The notes: generated from the letters alone by a model not told the origin. 64,000 bases of DNA from Halomonas huangheensis (GCF_001431725.1 NZ_CP013106.1:1302001-1366000); one strand, 5' to 3'. Positions 37,295 through 47,222 are shown, numbered from the stretch's first letter. Numbers and translations: made by a program.

Positions 37295-38398
37295 GTGGCC
37301 ATTCCCGTTGTTGAAGTTGAACGCTACCAGGAACTGCTTGCTACCAAGAGCGAACGCCTGCGCCGTCAGTTTGCTCGCTTCTCACCGCCGGAGCTGGAAG
37401 TCTTTCCATCACCACCTGCCCATTACCGTCAGCGTTGCGAGTTTCGTATCTGGCATGAAGGCGATGATCTCTACTACGCGATGTTCGAGGATGACCCCAA
37501 CGATCCGACGAAGAAGCGCCCGCGGCGCATGGATCAATATGATGTCGCCAGTGAGCGCATCAATGAATTGATGCCTGCGCTGCTCGATGCCATTCGCGAC
37601 CAGCCGGTTTTGCGACGTAAGCTGTTCCAGGTCGAGTTCCTTACCAGCCTCAAGGGCGAGGCGCTGATCACGCTGATCTACCACCGCCCTCTAGAAGAGG
37701 ATTGGGAGCAGCTGGCGCGAGAACTGGAGCAGCAACTCGACGTCATGATTATCGGGCGTTCACGCAAGCAGCGCATTGTGCTGACGCGTGATCATGTCTG
37801 GGAGCAGCTCGAGGTCGATGGGCGTCAGTTCCATTATCAGCAGGTCGAGAACAGTTTCACGCAACCCAATGCGCGTATCTGTATGTCGATGCTGAGCTGG
37901 GCGCGAGAAGTCACGGCCGGTAGTGAAGACCGCGACCTGGTGGAGCTGTATTGCGGCAACGGAAACTTCACCATCGCGATGGCCGAGAACTTCCGGAGAG
38001 TGCTGGCCACTGAGATTTCACGCACTTCGGTTGCCAGCGCGCGCATCAATCTAGAGCGTAATGAGGTTGATAATGCCTTTGTCAGTAGAATGTCCGCTGA
38101 GGACTTCTCGTCTGCGCTGAAAAGGGACAAAGGTGGGCGCAGAGTGGACGAGATGGGGCTGGACGACTATGACTTCTCTACAGTTCTGGTCGATCCGCCC
38201 AGGGCAGGCCTGGATGATGCCAGTTGTGCACAGATCAGTGTCTACGACCGCATCCTGTATATTTCCTGCAATCCTGATAGCCTGGCGGAGAACCTCGATC
38301 AGTTGACAACAAGCCATCGTATCGTGCGTTTTGGCCTGTTCGACCAGTTTCCCTTCACCCATCATTGTGAGTGTGGAGTATTGCTGGAACGTCGTTGA
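37295..38398 (+). CDS. trmA: tRNA (uracil-5-)-methyltransferase TrmA
   Basis: SAM-dependent enzyme that makes ribothymidine at U54 of tRNAs. The 367 residues match E. coli TrmA in length. Motifs seen are QRCEFRIWH, ENSFTQPN, the SAM loop ELYCGNGNFTIAMA, LVDPPRAGL and the catalytic cysteine in ILYISCNPDSL. The frame runs back to 37214 into murI, but GTG 37295 has AGGAG five bases upstream and gives the proper length. It lies downstream of murI. Confidence 0.95.
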   Translation: MAIPVVEVERYQELLATKSERLRRQFARFSPPELEVFPSPPAHYRQRCEFRIWHEGDDLYYAMFEDDPNDPTKKRPRRMDQYDVASERINELMPALLDAIRDQPVLRRKLFQVEFLTSLKGEALITLIYHRPLEEDWEQLARELEQQLDVMIIGRSRKQRIVLTRDHVWEQLEVDGRQFHYQQVENSFTQPNARICMSMLSWAREVTAGSEDRDLVELYCGNGNFTIAMAENFRRVLATEISRTSVASARINLERNEVDNAFVSRMSAEDFSSALKRDKGGRRVDEMGLDDYDFSTVLVDPPRAGLDDASCAQISVYDRILYISCNPDSLAENLDQLTTSHRIVRFGLFDQFPFTHHCECGVLLERR

Positions 38399-38594
38399 AT
38401 TGAGGTGGGCCATGGCTTCGGCGGATTCCAGCGACATTGTCAAGCCTCGATGCCGGGATGACATACAGCATGATAAGGCTGGCATGTCAGTGGGTGGAGC
38501 CGCGGGATTGGCGTAAGCTGAGCCATTGCGATCATGGGGACGCACCCCAACACCAAGGTCATGAACAAAATGACTACCGCCAGCAGAGGTCAGG

Positions 38595-41500
38595 ATGCTA
38601 CACGTCGCACAGGATGACAGTCGCGAGGATCTTCTCAACCAACTCGAGGAGCGTCTACAGGGGCGCCTCGAACAGGATAGAGCGGATCAGGTTATTGATT
38701 TTACCCGCTTGTTCTATTCCTCAGTGCCGTTCGAGGATCTGGCTGAACGGCGCCAGGACGACCTCTACGGTGCCACGCTGTCGGTATGGCACTTCCTTCA
38801 GCAGTTCGATGCGGATGCGCCCAAGGTCCGAGTGATGAACCCGGACTTCGAGGAGCATGGATGGCAGTCGACGCACACCTTCGTTGCCGTCCTGCATCGC
38901 GACATGCCGTTCCTCGTCAACTCCGTGCGTATGGAGCTCAATCGACGTGGCATGACCGTGCATGCCATCCACAACTCGGTGTTGGCTGTGGAGCGTGATG
39001 CCCAGCATCGTGTTACGCGCGTGGCCTCACCACGAGATGCCGATGCTCCCGAGGCTCGTGAGTCTCTGATTGCCATCGAAGTGGATCGTCATTCCGATCC
39101 GGAGGAACTCACCGCCATCGAGGACAGCATTCAGGAAGTGCTGCGCGAGATACGTACCGCAGTCGGCGACTTCCATGACATGCGCCAGAAGGTTAGTGAT
39201 TCCATTGATGAGCTCAAGGCCTCATGTCCGGCCAACATCAATGCAGAGGATCACCAGGAAGCCATCGCGTTCCTCGAGTGGATGCTTCAGGAGAACTTTA
39301 CCTTCCTTGGTTACGACGAGTTCACCATAGAAGGCAGTGGTACCAGGCAGAAACTCGTAACGGTCCAGGGCAGTGAGCTTGGCCTGTTGAGCCTCGAAGA
39401 CAATGAATATCGCCAGCGCATTCGTACCGATGAGGGCCTCGAGGACGGTCGCTATGTGCTGGTGCCGCAACTGCTGTCGTTTGCCAAGAGCGCACGTCAT
39501 GCGCGGGTCTATCGTCCTGCCTATCCGGACTACATCACCGTCGACCGCTACGATGAGGCGGGTAATGTCATCGGTGAGCGTCGCTTCCTCGGCCTGTTTA
39601 CTGCCAGCGTCTACAACGACTCGCCGCGTCATGTGCCGCTGTTGCGTCGCAAGCTCAAGGCAGTAATGGAGATTGCCGGCTTCAATCCCAAGGGGCACAA
39701 CGGCAAGCAGCTGATCCAGATTCTTGACGTCTATCCCCGCGACGATCTGTTCCAGATTCATACCGAGGAGCTGGCAAGGACTGCTGTCGGCATTCTCGAT
39801 ATTCGCGAACGCCGTCGGGTGCGCCTGTTTGTCCGCGAGGATCGTTGCGGCAAGTTCTATTCCTGTCTGGTATTCGTACCGCGCGACGTGTTCTCCACCG
39901 AGTTGCGAATCCGGATTCAGGAGCTGCTCTGCGAGGAGTTCGACGCCAGCTTCGGTGACTTCAATACTCACCTTTCGGAATCGGTACTGGCGCGCATTCA
40001 GTTCATTCTGCGCTTCAACGGCGACAAGCCGGTCGAGTATGACATCAAGGCGCTGGAAACCAAGCTCGCTCGCCTTGCACGCAACTGGCGCGATGATCTT
40101 CTCAACGCGGCAATCGAGGGCTTTGGCGAAGAGCATGCCAACCTGGTACTACGTGACTTCCGCGATGCCTTCCCGGCCAGCTATCGCGAGGACTTCAGCG
40201 CGCGTACCGCAGTCTATGACCTGCAGCACATCGGTGAGCTGGATAGTGGCAGTTCATTGTCGTTGTCGCTCTATCGTCTCGTCGAGGAAGAGGGAAGTGG
40301 CGTCAACCTCAAGCTGTTCCACAAGGACACCGGCATTCCTCTGTCGGATGTTCTGCCGATGATGGAAAACCTCGGCCTGCGCGTACTGGGCGAGCGCCCG
40401 TATTGCGTTGAAGCGGAGGAGCGAAATTACTGGATTCATGATTTCGACCTCGAGCACCATACGGCGACCGAGGTCAATCTGCAGGAGATGCGCGAGACCT
40501 TTATTGATGCCTTCCAACGCATCTGGGCTGGAGAGGCTGATAACGATCGCTTCAACCGCCTGGTTATCGGTGCCAATCTCGGCTGGCGTGAAGTCGCGAT
40601 GTTGCGCGCTTATGCCCGCTACCTGAAGCAGATTCGCTTCGGCATCTCTCAGGAGTTCATCGCCAATGCGCTGGTGGCCTATCCGCATATCACCCGTGAG
40701 TTGGTGACACTTTTCGAGCTGCGCTTTGATCCAGAGGAGCGCCCGGCTGACAGTGAGATCGATGCTTGTGTCGAGCGTATTCACGGCATGCTGGATGATG
40801 TTGCCAGCCTCAATGATGATCGTCTGTTGCGCCGTTATGTCGAGCTGATTCAGGCAACGTTGCGTACCAACTATTACCAGCGTGCCGAGGACGGTAGCTA
40901 TAAGGACTATCTGTCCATCAAGTTGCAACCGTCGAAGGTAACCGGCATACCCAAGCCGCGCCCGATGTTCGAGATATTCGTCTGCTCGCCACGCCTCGAG
41001 GGGGTTCATCTACGCGGTGGCAAGGTTGCACGTGGCGGACTGCGCTGGTCGGATCGTCTCGAGGATTTCCGCACCGAAGTGCTGGGCCTGGTCAAGGCGC
41101 AGCAGGTCAAGAACTCGGTGATCGTGCCGGTTGGCGCCAAGGGTGGTTTTGTCTGCAAGCGCATGCCGGATGGCGCGGATCGCGAAACGACACAGAAGGA
41201 AGGTATCGCCTGTTACCAGATATTCATTCGGGCACTGCTTGATGTCACCGATAATCTGGTCGGTGGTGAGGTGGTGCCGCCGAAGAACGTGGTACGTCAC
41301 GACGAGAATGATCCCTACCTGGTGGTTGCTGCCGACAAGGGCACTGCGACCTTCTCCGATATTGCCAATGCCATTTCCGTTGAGTATGGCCATTGGTTGG
41401 GGGATGCGTTTGCTTCCGGTGGTGCCAACGGCTACGACCACAAGAAGATGGGTATCACTGCCAAGGGGGCATGGGAATCGGTCAAGCGCCATTTCCGTGG

Positions 41501-43445
41501 GCTAGGCATCAACACCCAGACAGACGAGTTCACCGTGGTGGGGATCGGGGACATGGCCGGCGATGTATTCGGTAACGGCATGCTGCTGTCCGAGACCATT
41601 CGTCTGGTGGGGGCCTTCAACCATCTGCATATCTTCGTTGACCCGGATCCAGTCGATGCGGCAGCCAACTTCGCTGAACGCAAGCGACTGTTCGACATGC
41701 CACGCTCCAGTTGGGAAGACTACAATCGCGAGCTGATGTCGGAAGGTGGTGGCATCTTCTCGCGTGCCGCCAAGTCGGTCAGCATTTCGCCGCAGATGAA
41801 GCAGCGCTTCGCTATCAGCGAGGATCACCTCGCACCCAACGACCTGATTCAGGCGATGCTGCGTTCCGAGGTCGATCTGATCTGGAACGGTGGTATCGGT
41901 ACCTACGTCAAGAGCAGTGAAGAGACCGACACCGACGTGGGGGACAAGGCCAACGATGCGTTGCGTATCAATGGTCGCGATCTGAACTGCCGTGTGGTGG
42001 GTGAGGGCGGTAACCTCGGCCTGACCCAGCGTGGTCGAATGGAGGCTGCGGCGAAGGGTATCCGCGTCAATACCGACTTCATCGACAACGCTGGCGGAGT
42101 GAACTGCTCCGACCATGAGGTCAACATCAAGATCCTCATCGACGAAGTTGTTGCCAATGGTGATATGACCGACAAGCAGCGCAATCTGCTGCTGGCAGAA
42201 ATGACCGAGGAAGTCGGCGATCTGGTGCTGCTCGACAACTACCGTCAGACCCAGGCTCTGGACCTGTCCGAACTGCTGTCGCATCAGGGCATCGGGCCCT
42301 ACCGTCGCTTCATCAGCGAGTTGGAAGCTGCGGGGCAGATCGACCGTGAACTGGAGTTCCTGCCTAGTGACGAGGAGTTGCAGGAGCGTGCCGCCAACGA
42401 TCAGGGCATGACGTTACCTGAACTGTCGGTGTTGGTCAGCTACGCCAAGAGCACGCTCAAGGGCGACCTGATCGCCTCCGAGGTGCCGGATGATCCGCTG
42501 GTCATGCAGCATGTCGAGCGGGTCTTCCCCAGCGTGCTGATCGATCGCTACCATGATCAGGTATACAACCATCGCTTGAAGCGCGAGATCGTTGCCACCC
42601 AGTTGGCCAACGACCTGGTAGACCATATGGGCATCGTCTTCGTCCGTCGCTTGATTGATTCGACGGGTATGGGGCGTGCTGATATTGCGCATGCTTATGT
42701 GATCGCTCGCGACTGCTTCCAACTGCCGCGGCTGTGGGATCAGATCGAGGCACTGGACAACAAGGTAGCGACCGGCGTCCAGTATTCAATGATGCTTGAT
42801 CTGATGCGCATGATCCGCCGAGCAACACGCTGGTTCCTGCGTCATCGCACTACGATGGGGAGCGCTACTGACTGCATTGATTACTTTGCACCGCGTATCG
42901 CCCAACTGCAGGAGAAGATTGGCAGTCGCCTGCGTGGAGAGGATCTGGAGACCTGGGAAACGCGTCGTCGTGAGTTGACCGATGCCGGTGTCCCGGAGGC
43001 TCTGGCCAATACTGTTGCCGCCGCCGGTAGCCTGTATGCTGCCCTGGGGATTATCCAGACTGCGCGTCAGGTCAACGAGAAGCCACAGCGTGTAGCCGAG
43101 GTCTATTATGAAATCGGCGCTCGTCTGGAACTTCCGTGGATGGTTCAGCAGGTTAATGCCTTACCTGTCAAGGACAGCTGGCAAGCCCAGGCGCGTGAAA
43201 CCTACCGTGATGATATCGAGCGTCAGCAGATGGCGGTGACCGCCAGTATTCTGCAGATGGAAGGTGGTTCACGTGATATTTCTGCGCGGGTGGATCAGTG
43301 GCTGGAGTACCATGTCGTCATGCATCAGCGTTGGTGCAAGCTGCTGGAGCAGGTCGGCAGTGGTGGCAATCAAGGGGGATTCCCGCTGTTTGCTGTCGCG
43401 GTACGTGAGTTGGTTGACCTTGCCGAGAGTAATCGTGAATCGTAA
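38595..43445 (+). CDS. gdhB: NAD-specific glutamate dehydrogenase, 180-kDa type
   Basis: Large NAD-dependent glutamate dehydrogenase (L-GDH) that deaminates glutamate to 2-oxoglutarate, a catabolic role common in Pseudomonas and halophiles. The 1,616 residues contain the long N-terminal regulatory ACT-like region (NPDFEEHGWQSTHTFVAVLH, MELNRRGMTVHAIHNSVL). The catalytic core begins near residue 800, with RGGLRWSDRLEDFRTEVLGL and the substrate-binding VPVGAKGGFV, and continues with VGIGDMAGDVFGNGML and VGEGGNLGLTQRGR in the NAD-binding region. It stands alone, followed by a repeat array and a clear terminator. AGAGGT precedes the ATG. Confidence 0.95.
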   Translation: MLHVAQDDSREDLLNQLEERLQGRLEQDRADQVIDFTRLFYSSVPFEDLAERRQDDLYGATLSVWHFLQQFDADAPKVRVMNPDFEEHGWQSTHTFVAVLHRDMPFLVNSVRMELNRRGMTVHAIHNSVLAVERDAQHRVTRVASPRDADAPEARESLIAIEVDRHSDPEELTAIEDSIQEVLREIRTAVGDFHDMRQKVSDSIDELKASCPANINAEDHQEAIAFLEWMLQENFTFLGYDEFTIEGSGTRQKLVTVQGSELGLLSLEDNEYRQRIRTDEGLEDGRYVLVPQLLSFAKSARHARVYRPAYPDYITVDRYDEAGNVIGERRFLGLFTASVYNDSPRHVPLLRRKLKAVMEIAGFNPKGHNGKQLIQILDVYPRDDLFQIHTEELARTAVGILDIRERRRVRLFVREDRCGKFYSCLVFVPRDVFSTELRIRIQELLCEEFDASFGDFNTHLSESVLARIQFILRFNGDKPVEYDIKALETKLARLARNWRDDLLNAAIEGFGEEHANLVLRDFRDAFPASYREDFSARTAVYDLQHIGELDSGSSLSLSLYRLVEEEGSGVNLKLFHKDTGIPLSDVLPMMENLGLRVLGERPYCVEAEERNYWIHDFDLEHHTATEVNLQEMRETFIDAFQRIWAGEADNDRFNRLVIGANLGWREVAMLRAYARYLKQIRFGISQEFIANALVAYPHITRELVTLFELRFDPEERPADSEIDACVERIHGMLDDVASLNDDRLLRRYVELIQATLRTNYYQRAEDGSYKDYLSIKLQPSKVTGIPKPRPMFEIFVCSPRLEGVHLRGGKVARGGLRWSDRLEDFRTEVLGLVKAQQVKNSVIVPVGAKGGFVCKRMPDGADRETTQKEGIACYQIFIRALLDVTDNLVGGEVVPPKNVVRHDENDPYLVVAADKGTATFSDIANAISVEYGHWLGDAFASGGANGYDHKKMGITAKGAWESVKRHFRGLGINTQTDEFTVVGIGDMAGDVFGNGMLLSETIRLVGAFNHLHIFVDPDPVDAAANFAERKRLFDMPRSSWEDYNRELMSEGGGIFSRAAKSVSISPQMKQRFAISEDHLAPNDLIQAMLRSEVDLIWNGGIGTYVKSSEETDTDVGDKANDALRINGRDLNCRVVGEGGNLGLTQRGRMEAAAKGIRVNTDFIDNAGGVNCSDHEVNIKILIDEVVANGDMTDKQRNLLLAEMTEEVGDLVLLDNYRQTQALDLSELLSHQGIGPYRRFISELEAAGQIDRELEFLPSDEELQERAANDQGMTLPELSVLVSYAKSTLKGDLIASEVPDDPLVMQHVERVFPSVLIDRYHDQVYNHRLKREIVATQLANDLVDHMGIVFVRRLIDSTGMGRADIAHAYVIARDCFQLPRLWDQIEALDNKVATGVQYSMMLDLMRMIRRATRWFLRHRTTMGSATDCIDYFAPRIAQLQEKIGSRLRGEDLETWETRRRELTDAGVPEALANTVAAAGSLYAALGIIQTARQVNEKPQRVAEVYYEIGARLELPWMVQQVNALPVKDSWQAQARETYRDDIERQQMAVTASILQMEGGSRDISARVDQWLEYHVVMHQRWCKLLEQVGSGGNQGGFPLFAVAVRELVDLAESNRES

Positions 43446-43464
43446 GGTCTGGAAACGAACGCCG

Positions 43465-43542
43465 TAGTTTTATTGCAGTAGTTTTACTGCAATAGTTTCA
43501 CTGCAGTGAATGGTTTGACCGCGATAAATAGTTTGACCGCAA
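43465..43542. repeat. 14-bp repeat TAGTTTTACTGCAA, five copies
   Basis: Three tandem copies at 43465-43478, 43479-43492 and 43493-43506, then two diverged copies at 43511-43524 and 43529-43542 (containing GTTTGACCGC), each preceded by a 4-base spacer. The array lies between the gdhB stop codon and the gdhB terminator, so it is transcribed in the 3' untranslated region. Confidence 0.92.
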
Positions 43543-43547
43543 TGATC

Positions 43548-43571
43548 AGGGGGCCTCTTGGCCCCCTTTTT
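43548..43571 (+). terminator. Rho-independent terminator of gdhB
   Basis: Stem AGGGGGCC/GGCCCCCT with loop TCTT, followed by TTTTT. It lies about 100 bases after the gdhB stop. Confidence 0.93.
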
Positions 43572-43613
43572 CATGTACCCGGTTTTGCTGCTGCGCCTAT
43601 CAACGGCAACTGA

Positions 43614-43985
43614 TCAGCGGCAACTGATGGTCCAGATCGCCTTGTAGCTGTCACCATCGTCGTTTAGCACATTGAGGTCGGTATCGGCAGTGACTGTACC
43701 ACCCTGGACCATGGCTTCCGCGCTGGCGCGCTTTTCTTCACTGGAATTGGGATCGAGAACCTGCTGGTCCTGGATCACGAACTGATCGCGGCTTTGAGCC
43801 TCACATTGTTCGAGGGCGCGCTCCTTGGCCATGTCGAGGGCTTCCTGGCGGCTGTCACCGAGGCCAGTCACGACGTAATCAGTGGCGCTCATTTCCAGGG
43901 ATGCGCTGTTGCTGCTGCAGCCAGCAAGTGCCAGACCGGCAGTTGCACCAAGAGTAAACAGTAGTGTGCGTGGGGACATATTCAT
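43614..43985 (-). CDS. Small lipoprotein, unknown function
   Basis: A 123-residue predicted lipoprotein with lipobox LAGC (Cys23) and a small Ser-rich linker. The mature part begins with a YVVTGLGDSRQEALDMAKERALEQCEAQ segment resembling the alpha/beta repeat of LPP20-type lipoproteins, and has two further cysteines (one at the very end, WTISCR) that could form a disulfide. I do not recognise a specific family. AAGGAG lies eight bases before the ATG at 43985. It is transcribed towards the end of gdhB. Confidence 0.78.
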   Translation of the reverse strand: MNMSPRTLLFTLGATAGLALAGCSSNSASLEMSATDYVVTGLGDSRQEALDMAKERALEQCEAQSRDQFVIQDQQVLDPNSSEEKRASAEAMVQGGTVTADTDLNVLNDDGDSYKAIWTISCR

Positions 43986-44170
43986 GAAGCATCTCCTTCA
44001 CTTCGCAAGTGAAACTTCTCGGCACTGGCTCCGAGGGCATGGAGACATGCTAAGCGAACGTCAGAATCGCACAAGAGTGGACGATTCCCGACGATAGTGT
44101 CGCTTGATGCAGACGAAATGAGTGCCGTGGCGCCGTCCTGGGAATCCGAGGGCGCAGCATTCGGGGACAT

Positions 44171-44195
44171 GAAAAAGGCGGCCTGTGGGGCCGCC
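44171..44195 (-). terminator. Rho-independent terminator of mgtE
   Basis: Stem GGCGGCC/GGCCGCC with a 5-base loop, followed on the minus strand by TTTTTC. It starts 24 bases after the mgtE stop. Confidence 0.88.
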
Positions 44196-44219
44196 ATGAG
44201 GAAATAAGCAAGGATGTGC

Positions 44220-45572
44220 CTATAGAAGAAATATGGTCGCCAACCCCAGAAATGACATGAAACCTACCACATCGGTTACTGTGGTCAGAATTACCGACCC
44301 TGATAGGGCCGGATCGATGTTCATGCGTTTCAGAACCAGCGGTATCACGATGCCGCACAGACCTGCAGCCAGCATATTGATGATCAGGGCGGCACCGATG
44401 ATCATGCCTATGGGCAGGCTCTTGAACCAGAGCATGGCAATGGCGGCCACGACCACGGCCCAGGCCAGGCCATTGAGTACGGCAATCCCGACTTCCTTGC
44501 GCAGCAGCCAACTGCTGTTGGTACGACTGATCTGCCCCAGCGCGAGGCCGCGGATGGTCAAGGTCAGCGTCTGGCTACCGGCGATTCCGCCCATGCTGGC
44601 GACAATCGGCATCAGCACGGCCAGAGCGACGATCTTCGACAGTACATCCTCGAACTGACCGATGACCCAGGCGGCAAGAAAGGCAGTGAGCAGGTTGATG
44701 CCCAGCCAGACTCCACGTCGCTTGGCGCTTGGCAGCACTGGAGCAAACAGGTCCTCTTCCTCATCGAGACCGGCCATGTTCATCAATGCCTGCTCGGAGT
44801 CATCACGGATAACGTCGACGATATCGTCGATGACAATACGCCCGAGCAGCATGCCGTCATTGTCCACCACTGGCGCAGAAGTCAGGTCATGAGTCTGGAA
44901 CAGCGTCGCCACGTCTCGTGACTTCATATCCATCTGGATAACGTCGACATCGGCATCCATCAACTCTACAACACTGGTTTCCTGATCGTTGGAAACCAGA
45001 CGTGCAAGAGGCAGGACACCCATGAACATGCCGTTGCGGTCGACCACCATCAGGCTGTCGGTATTGTCGGGGATCGATTCCTTCCAGCGCAGAAAGCGTT
45101 GTACTGTCTCGAGGGTGACGTCGGCGCGCACACCGATGGAGTCGGTGCGCATGAGGCGACCGGCGCTGTCTTCCTCGAACGCAAGGGTTTCCTGAAGGCG
45201 CGTACGCTGCAGTTCATCCATGGAGAGCAGCATGTCTTCGGCAACCTGCTTCGGCAGGTCCTCGAACAGCTCTGCGAGGTCAGCCGTGTCCAGGCTGGCC
45301 GTCGCGGCAACGATCTCTTCGGGATCCATGTCCTTGAGCAGGGTGCTACGCACTTCGTCATGCACATGCAGCAGGACTTCACCGTCGTCCTCGGCAGGTA
45401 CCTGCTCCCATAGCTTGATCCGTTCACCCAGCGGTAACGACTCAAGCAGCAGGGCAACTTCGGCGGGCTCGAGATCCTCAAGAATCTCGCTGACCTCGCT
45501 GTTGAGGTCTTCATCCAGGGCCTTGTGGATACGTGACAGCTGGCTCTCGAATGTTTCAGTAATTTCCGTCAT
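44220..45572 (-). CDS. mgtE: Magnesium transporter MgtE
   Basis: Homodimeric Mg2+ channel of the inner membrane. The 450 residues comprise the N-terminal superhelical domain (about 1-130, with FEDLPKQVAEDMLLSM), two CBS domains (about 135-260) that sense cytoplasmic magnesium, a connecting helix and five membrane helices. The pore region shows LMPIVASMGGIAGSQT and the final segment ILTTVTDVVGFMSFLG with its conserved Asp. GGAGG lies eight bases before ATG 45572; the frame has a GTG two codons upstream. No magnesium riboswitch is evident in the leader. Confidence 0.95.
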   Translation of the reverse strand: MTEITETFESQLSRIHKALDEDLNSEVSEILEDLEPAEVALLLESLPLGERIKLWEQVPAEDDGEVLLHVHDEVRSTLLKDMDPEEIVAATASLDTADLAELFEDLPKQVAEDMLLSMDELQRTRLQETLAFEEDSAGRLMRTDSIGVRADVTLETVQRFLRWKESIPDNTDSLMVVDRNGMFMGVLPLARLVSNDQETSVVELMDADVDVIQMDMKSRDVATLFQTHDLTSAPVVDNDGMLLGRIVIDDIVDVIRDDSEQALMNMAGLDEEEDLFAPVLPSAKRRGVWLGINLLTAFLAAWVIGQFEDVLSKIVALAVLMPIVASMGGIAGSQTLTLTIRGLALGQISRTNSSWLLRKEVGIAVLNGLAWAVVVAAIAMLWFKSLPIGMIIGAALIINMLAAGLCGIVIPLVLKRMNIDPALSGSVILTTVTDVVGFMSFLGLATIFLL

Positions 45573-45814
45573 ACCCACGTCCTCCCGGCGTTGGTTCCCC
45601 CGAAGATCCTGCTTCGTGGGGAGTATCCCTGGTAGTGATTTTCCTAGTAGATCATAAACAGCAAGGAAGAATAGACATATGGCTCAGCAGTGCATCAGAA
45701 AGCTCACTCAAGCAGGTCGAGATACCCGATCTGGCATAGTGGTGCGCTGATACTGCTCATCGCCTGCCGGTTCTCCCTGGACACATTCATTTCATGGTTT
45801 GCCTGCGGCTACGG

Positions 45815-45820
45815 TATACT
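45815..45820 (+). promoter_or_regulatory. Probable -10 element of pyrD
   Basis: TATACT lies 33 bases before the pyrD start. The -35 region (TTCATG, 18-base spacing) is poor. Confidence 0.4.
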
Positions 45821-45853
45821 CGCGGCCGATTTTTCCCTGCTGCCGGAGATACC

Positions 45854-46873
45854 ATGTACGATCTTGCCCGTTCGCTGTTGTTTCGGTTGGATGCCGAGGT
45901 TGCCCATGGTCTCTCCCTGGCCTCTCTGGATTGGATAGAGCGCCTGCGTCTGACTAGTCTACTGGTCGGTAAACCCATCGATAACCCCGTAGAAGTGATG
46001 GGGTTGAGCTTTCCCAACCGCATTGGTCTGGCCGCGGGGCTCGACAAGAATGCGGACCATCTCGATGCTTTGGGCGCGTTGGGTTTCGGTTTTGTCGAAG
46101 TTGGCACCGTGACGCCACGCGCTCAAGCCGGTAACCCAAGGCCACGGCTATTTCGCGTGCCGGAGCGTGGTGCCATCATCAACCGCATGGGATTCAACAA
46201 CCTCGGTGTGGACCACCTGGTCGAGCAGGTCAAGGCCAGTCGTTACCGTGGTGTCATCGGCATCAATATCGGCAAGAACCTGACCACGGCTGTCGAGAAT
46301 GCCGTGGATGACTATCTCTATTGTCTCGAGCGGGTTCATGCGCATGCCCACTATGTGACCGTGAATATTTCCTCACCGAATACCCCGGGGCTGCGTAATC
46401 TCCAGTTTGGGGATCACCTGGATGAGCTGCTTGGTAGGTTGCGAGAGGCCGGTAGTCGTCTGGATCAGCGTGCTGGCCGCCGGGTGCCTCTTGCCGTCAA
46501 GATCGCTCCAGACATGGACGCCGAGGAAGTCGGGCTGGTGGCGGAATCCCTTCAGAGCAATGGGATTGATGCGGTGATCGCCACCAACACTACCATTTCG
46601 CGGGATGCCGTAGCTGGCCTTGAGAATGCCGAGGAGCAGGGCGGGTTGTCTGGATGTCCGGTGCTGGAGCCATCCAACCGGGTCATAGCATTATTGCGCA
46701 AGGCCTTGCCGCAAATGCCGATCATTGGTGTTGGCGGTGTCGACAGCGGCCAGACTGCGGTATCCAAGCAGGAGTCAGGGGCTGATCTGGTGCAGCTGTA
46801 TTCCGGCTTCATTTATCGCGGGCCAGCGCTGGTGGCGGAATGTGCCGAGGCGCTGCGGGCAGCAAAACGCTGA
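45854..46873 (+). CDS. pyrD: Dihydroorotate dehydrogenase (quinone) PyrD
   Basis: Class 2, membrane-associated flavoenzyme that oxidises dihydroorotate to orotate in pyrimidine synthesis and passes electrons to ubiquinone. The N-terminal amphipathic extension (MYDLARSLLFRLDAEVAH) binds the membrane. FMN and substrate motifs seen are GLAAGLDKNAD, NRMGFNNLG, the catalytic-base segment NISSPNTPGLR, NTTIS and GVGGVDSG. The length is 339 residues. GGAG precedes the ATG at 45854. Its neighbours, rmf and rlmKL, are also near pyrD in E. coli. Confidence 0.96.
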   Translation: MYDLARSLLFRLDAEVAHGLSLASLDWIERLRLTSLLVGKPIDNPVEVMGLSFPNRIGLAAGLDKNADHLDALGALGFGFVEVGTVTPRAQAGNPRPRLFRVPERGAIINRMGFNNLGVDHLVEQVKASRYRGVIGINIGKNLTTAVENAVDDYLYCLERVHAHAHYVTVNISSPNTPGLRNLQFGDHLDELLGRLREAGSRLDQRAGRRVPLAVKIAPDMDAEEVGLVAESLQSNGIDAVIATNTTISRDAVAGLENAEEQGGLSGCPVLEPSNRVIALLRKALPQMPIIGVGGVDSGQTAVSKQESGADLVQLYSGFIYRGPALVAECAEALRAAKR

Positions 46874-46910
46874 CGGTAAGCAGGTAGATGTCATTGACTG
46901 GAATTGGCAG

Positions 46911-46941
46911 TAAAAAGCCCATGGCATGGTAGCCACGGGCT
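46911..46941 (-). terminator. Terminator of rmf (minus strand), possibly shared with pyrD
   Basis: Stem AGCCC-a-TGGC / GCCA-c-GGGCT with one mismatch and a 6-base loop. TTTTTA follows on the minus strand, so it best suits rmf. Confidence 0.75.
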
Positions 46942-47015
46942 CGTTCGGGACCATCGGGTGATGGTTGTGACGCCTGTTGATAACCAATGTTCAAGTGTCG
47001 CGTCACGTCCGGGGG

Positions 47016-47222
47016 TTAGATCACCATGGGGTTCTTGTGGATTCCGGAGACTCCGGTCAATCCTGACCATTGATCCCCACGACCTTCACGCCAACCGCTC
47101 ATCCAGTATTCGCGTAGATTGATGTCCTGGCTGGGGCATTCGTCTCGAGAGCGGCCTGAGACACCTGCCTTGTAACCATGTACATATGCACGCTGGAAGC
47201 GATCACGTTTCTGTCGTTTCAT
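47016..47222 (-). CDS. rmf: Ribosome modulation factor RMF
   Basis: Small basic protein that converts 70S ribosomes to inactive 100S dimers in stationary phase. The start MKRQKRDRFQRAYVHGYKAG and the end of the core, GWREGRGDQW, match E. coli RMF, whose 55 residues are here extended to 68 by a tail ending HKNPMVI. The open frame continues to 47288, but the ATG at 47222 has GAGG seven bases upstream and the family N-terminus. It converges on pyrD. Confidence 0.93.
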   Translation of the reverse strand: MKRQKRDRFQRAYVHGYKAGVSGRSRDECPSQDINLREYWMSGWREGRGDQWSGLTGVSGIHKNPMVI

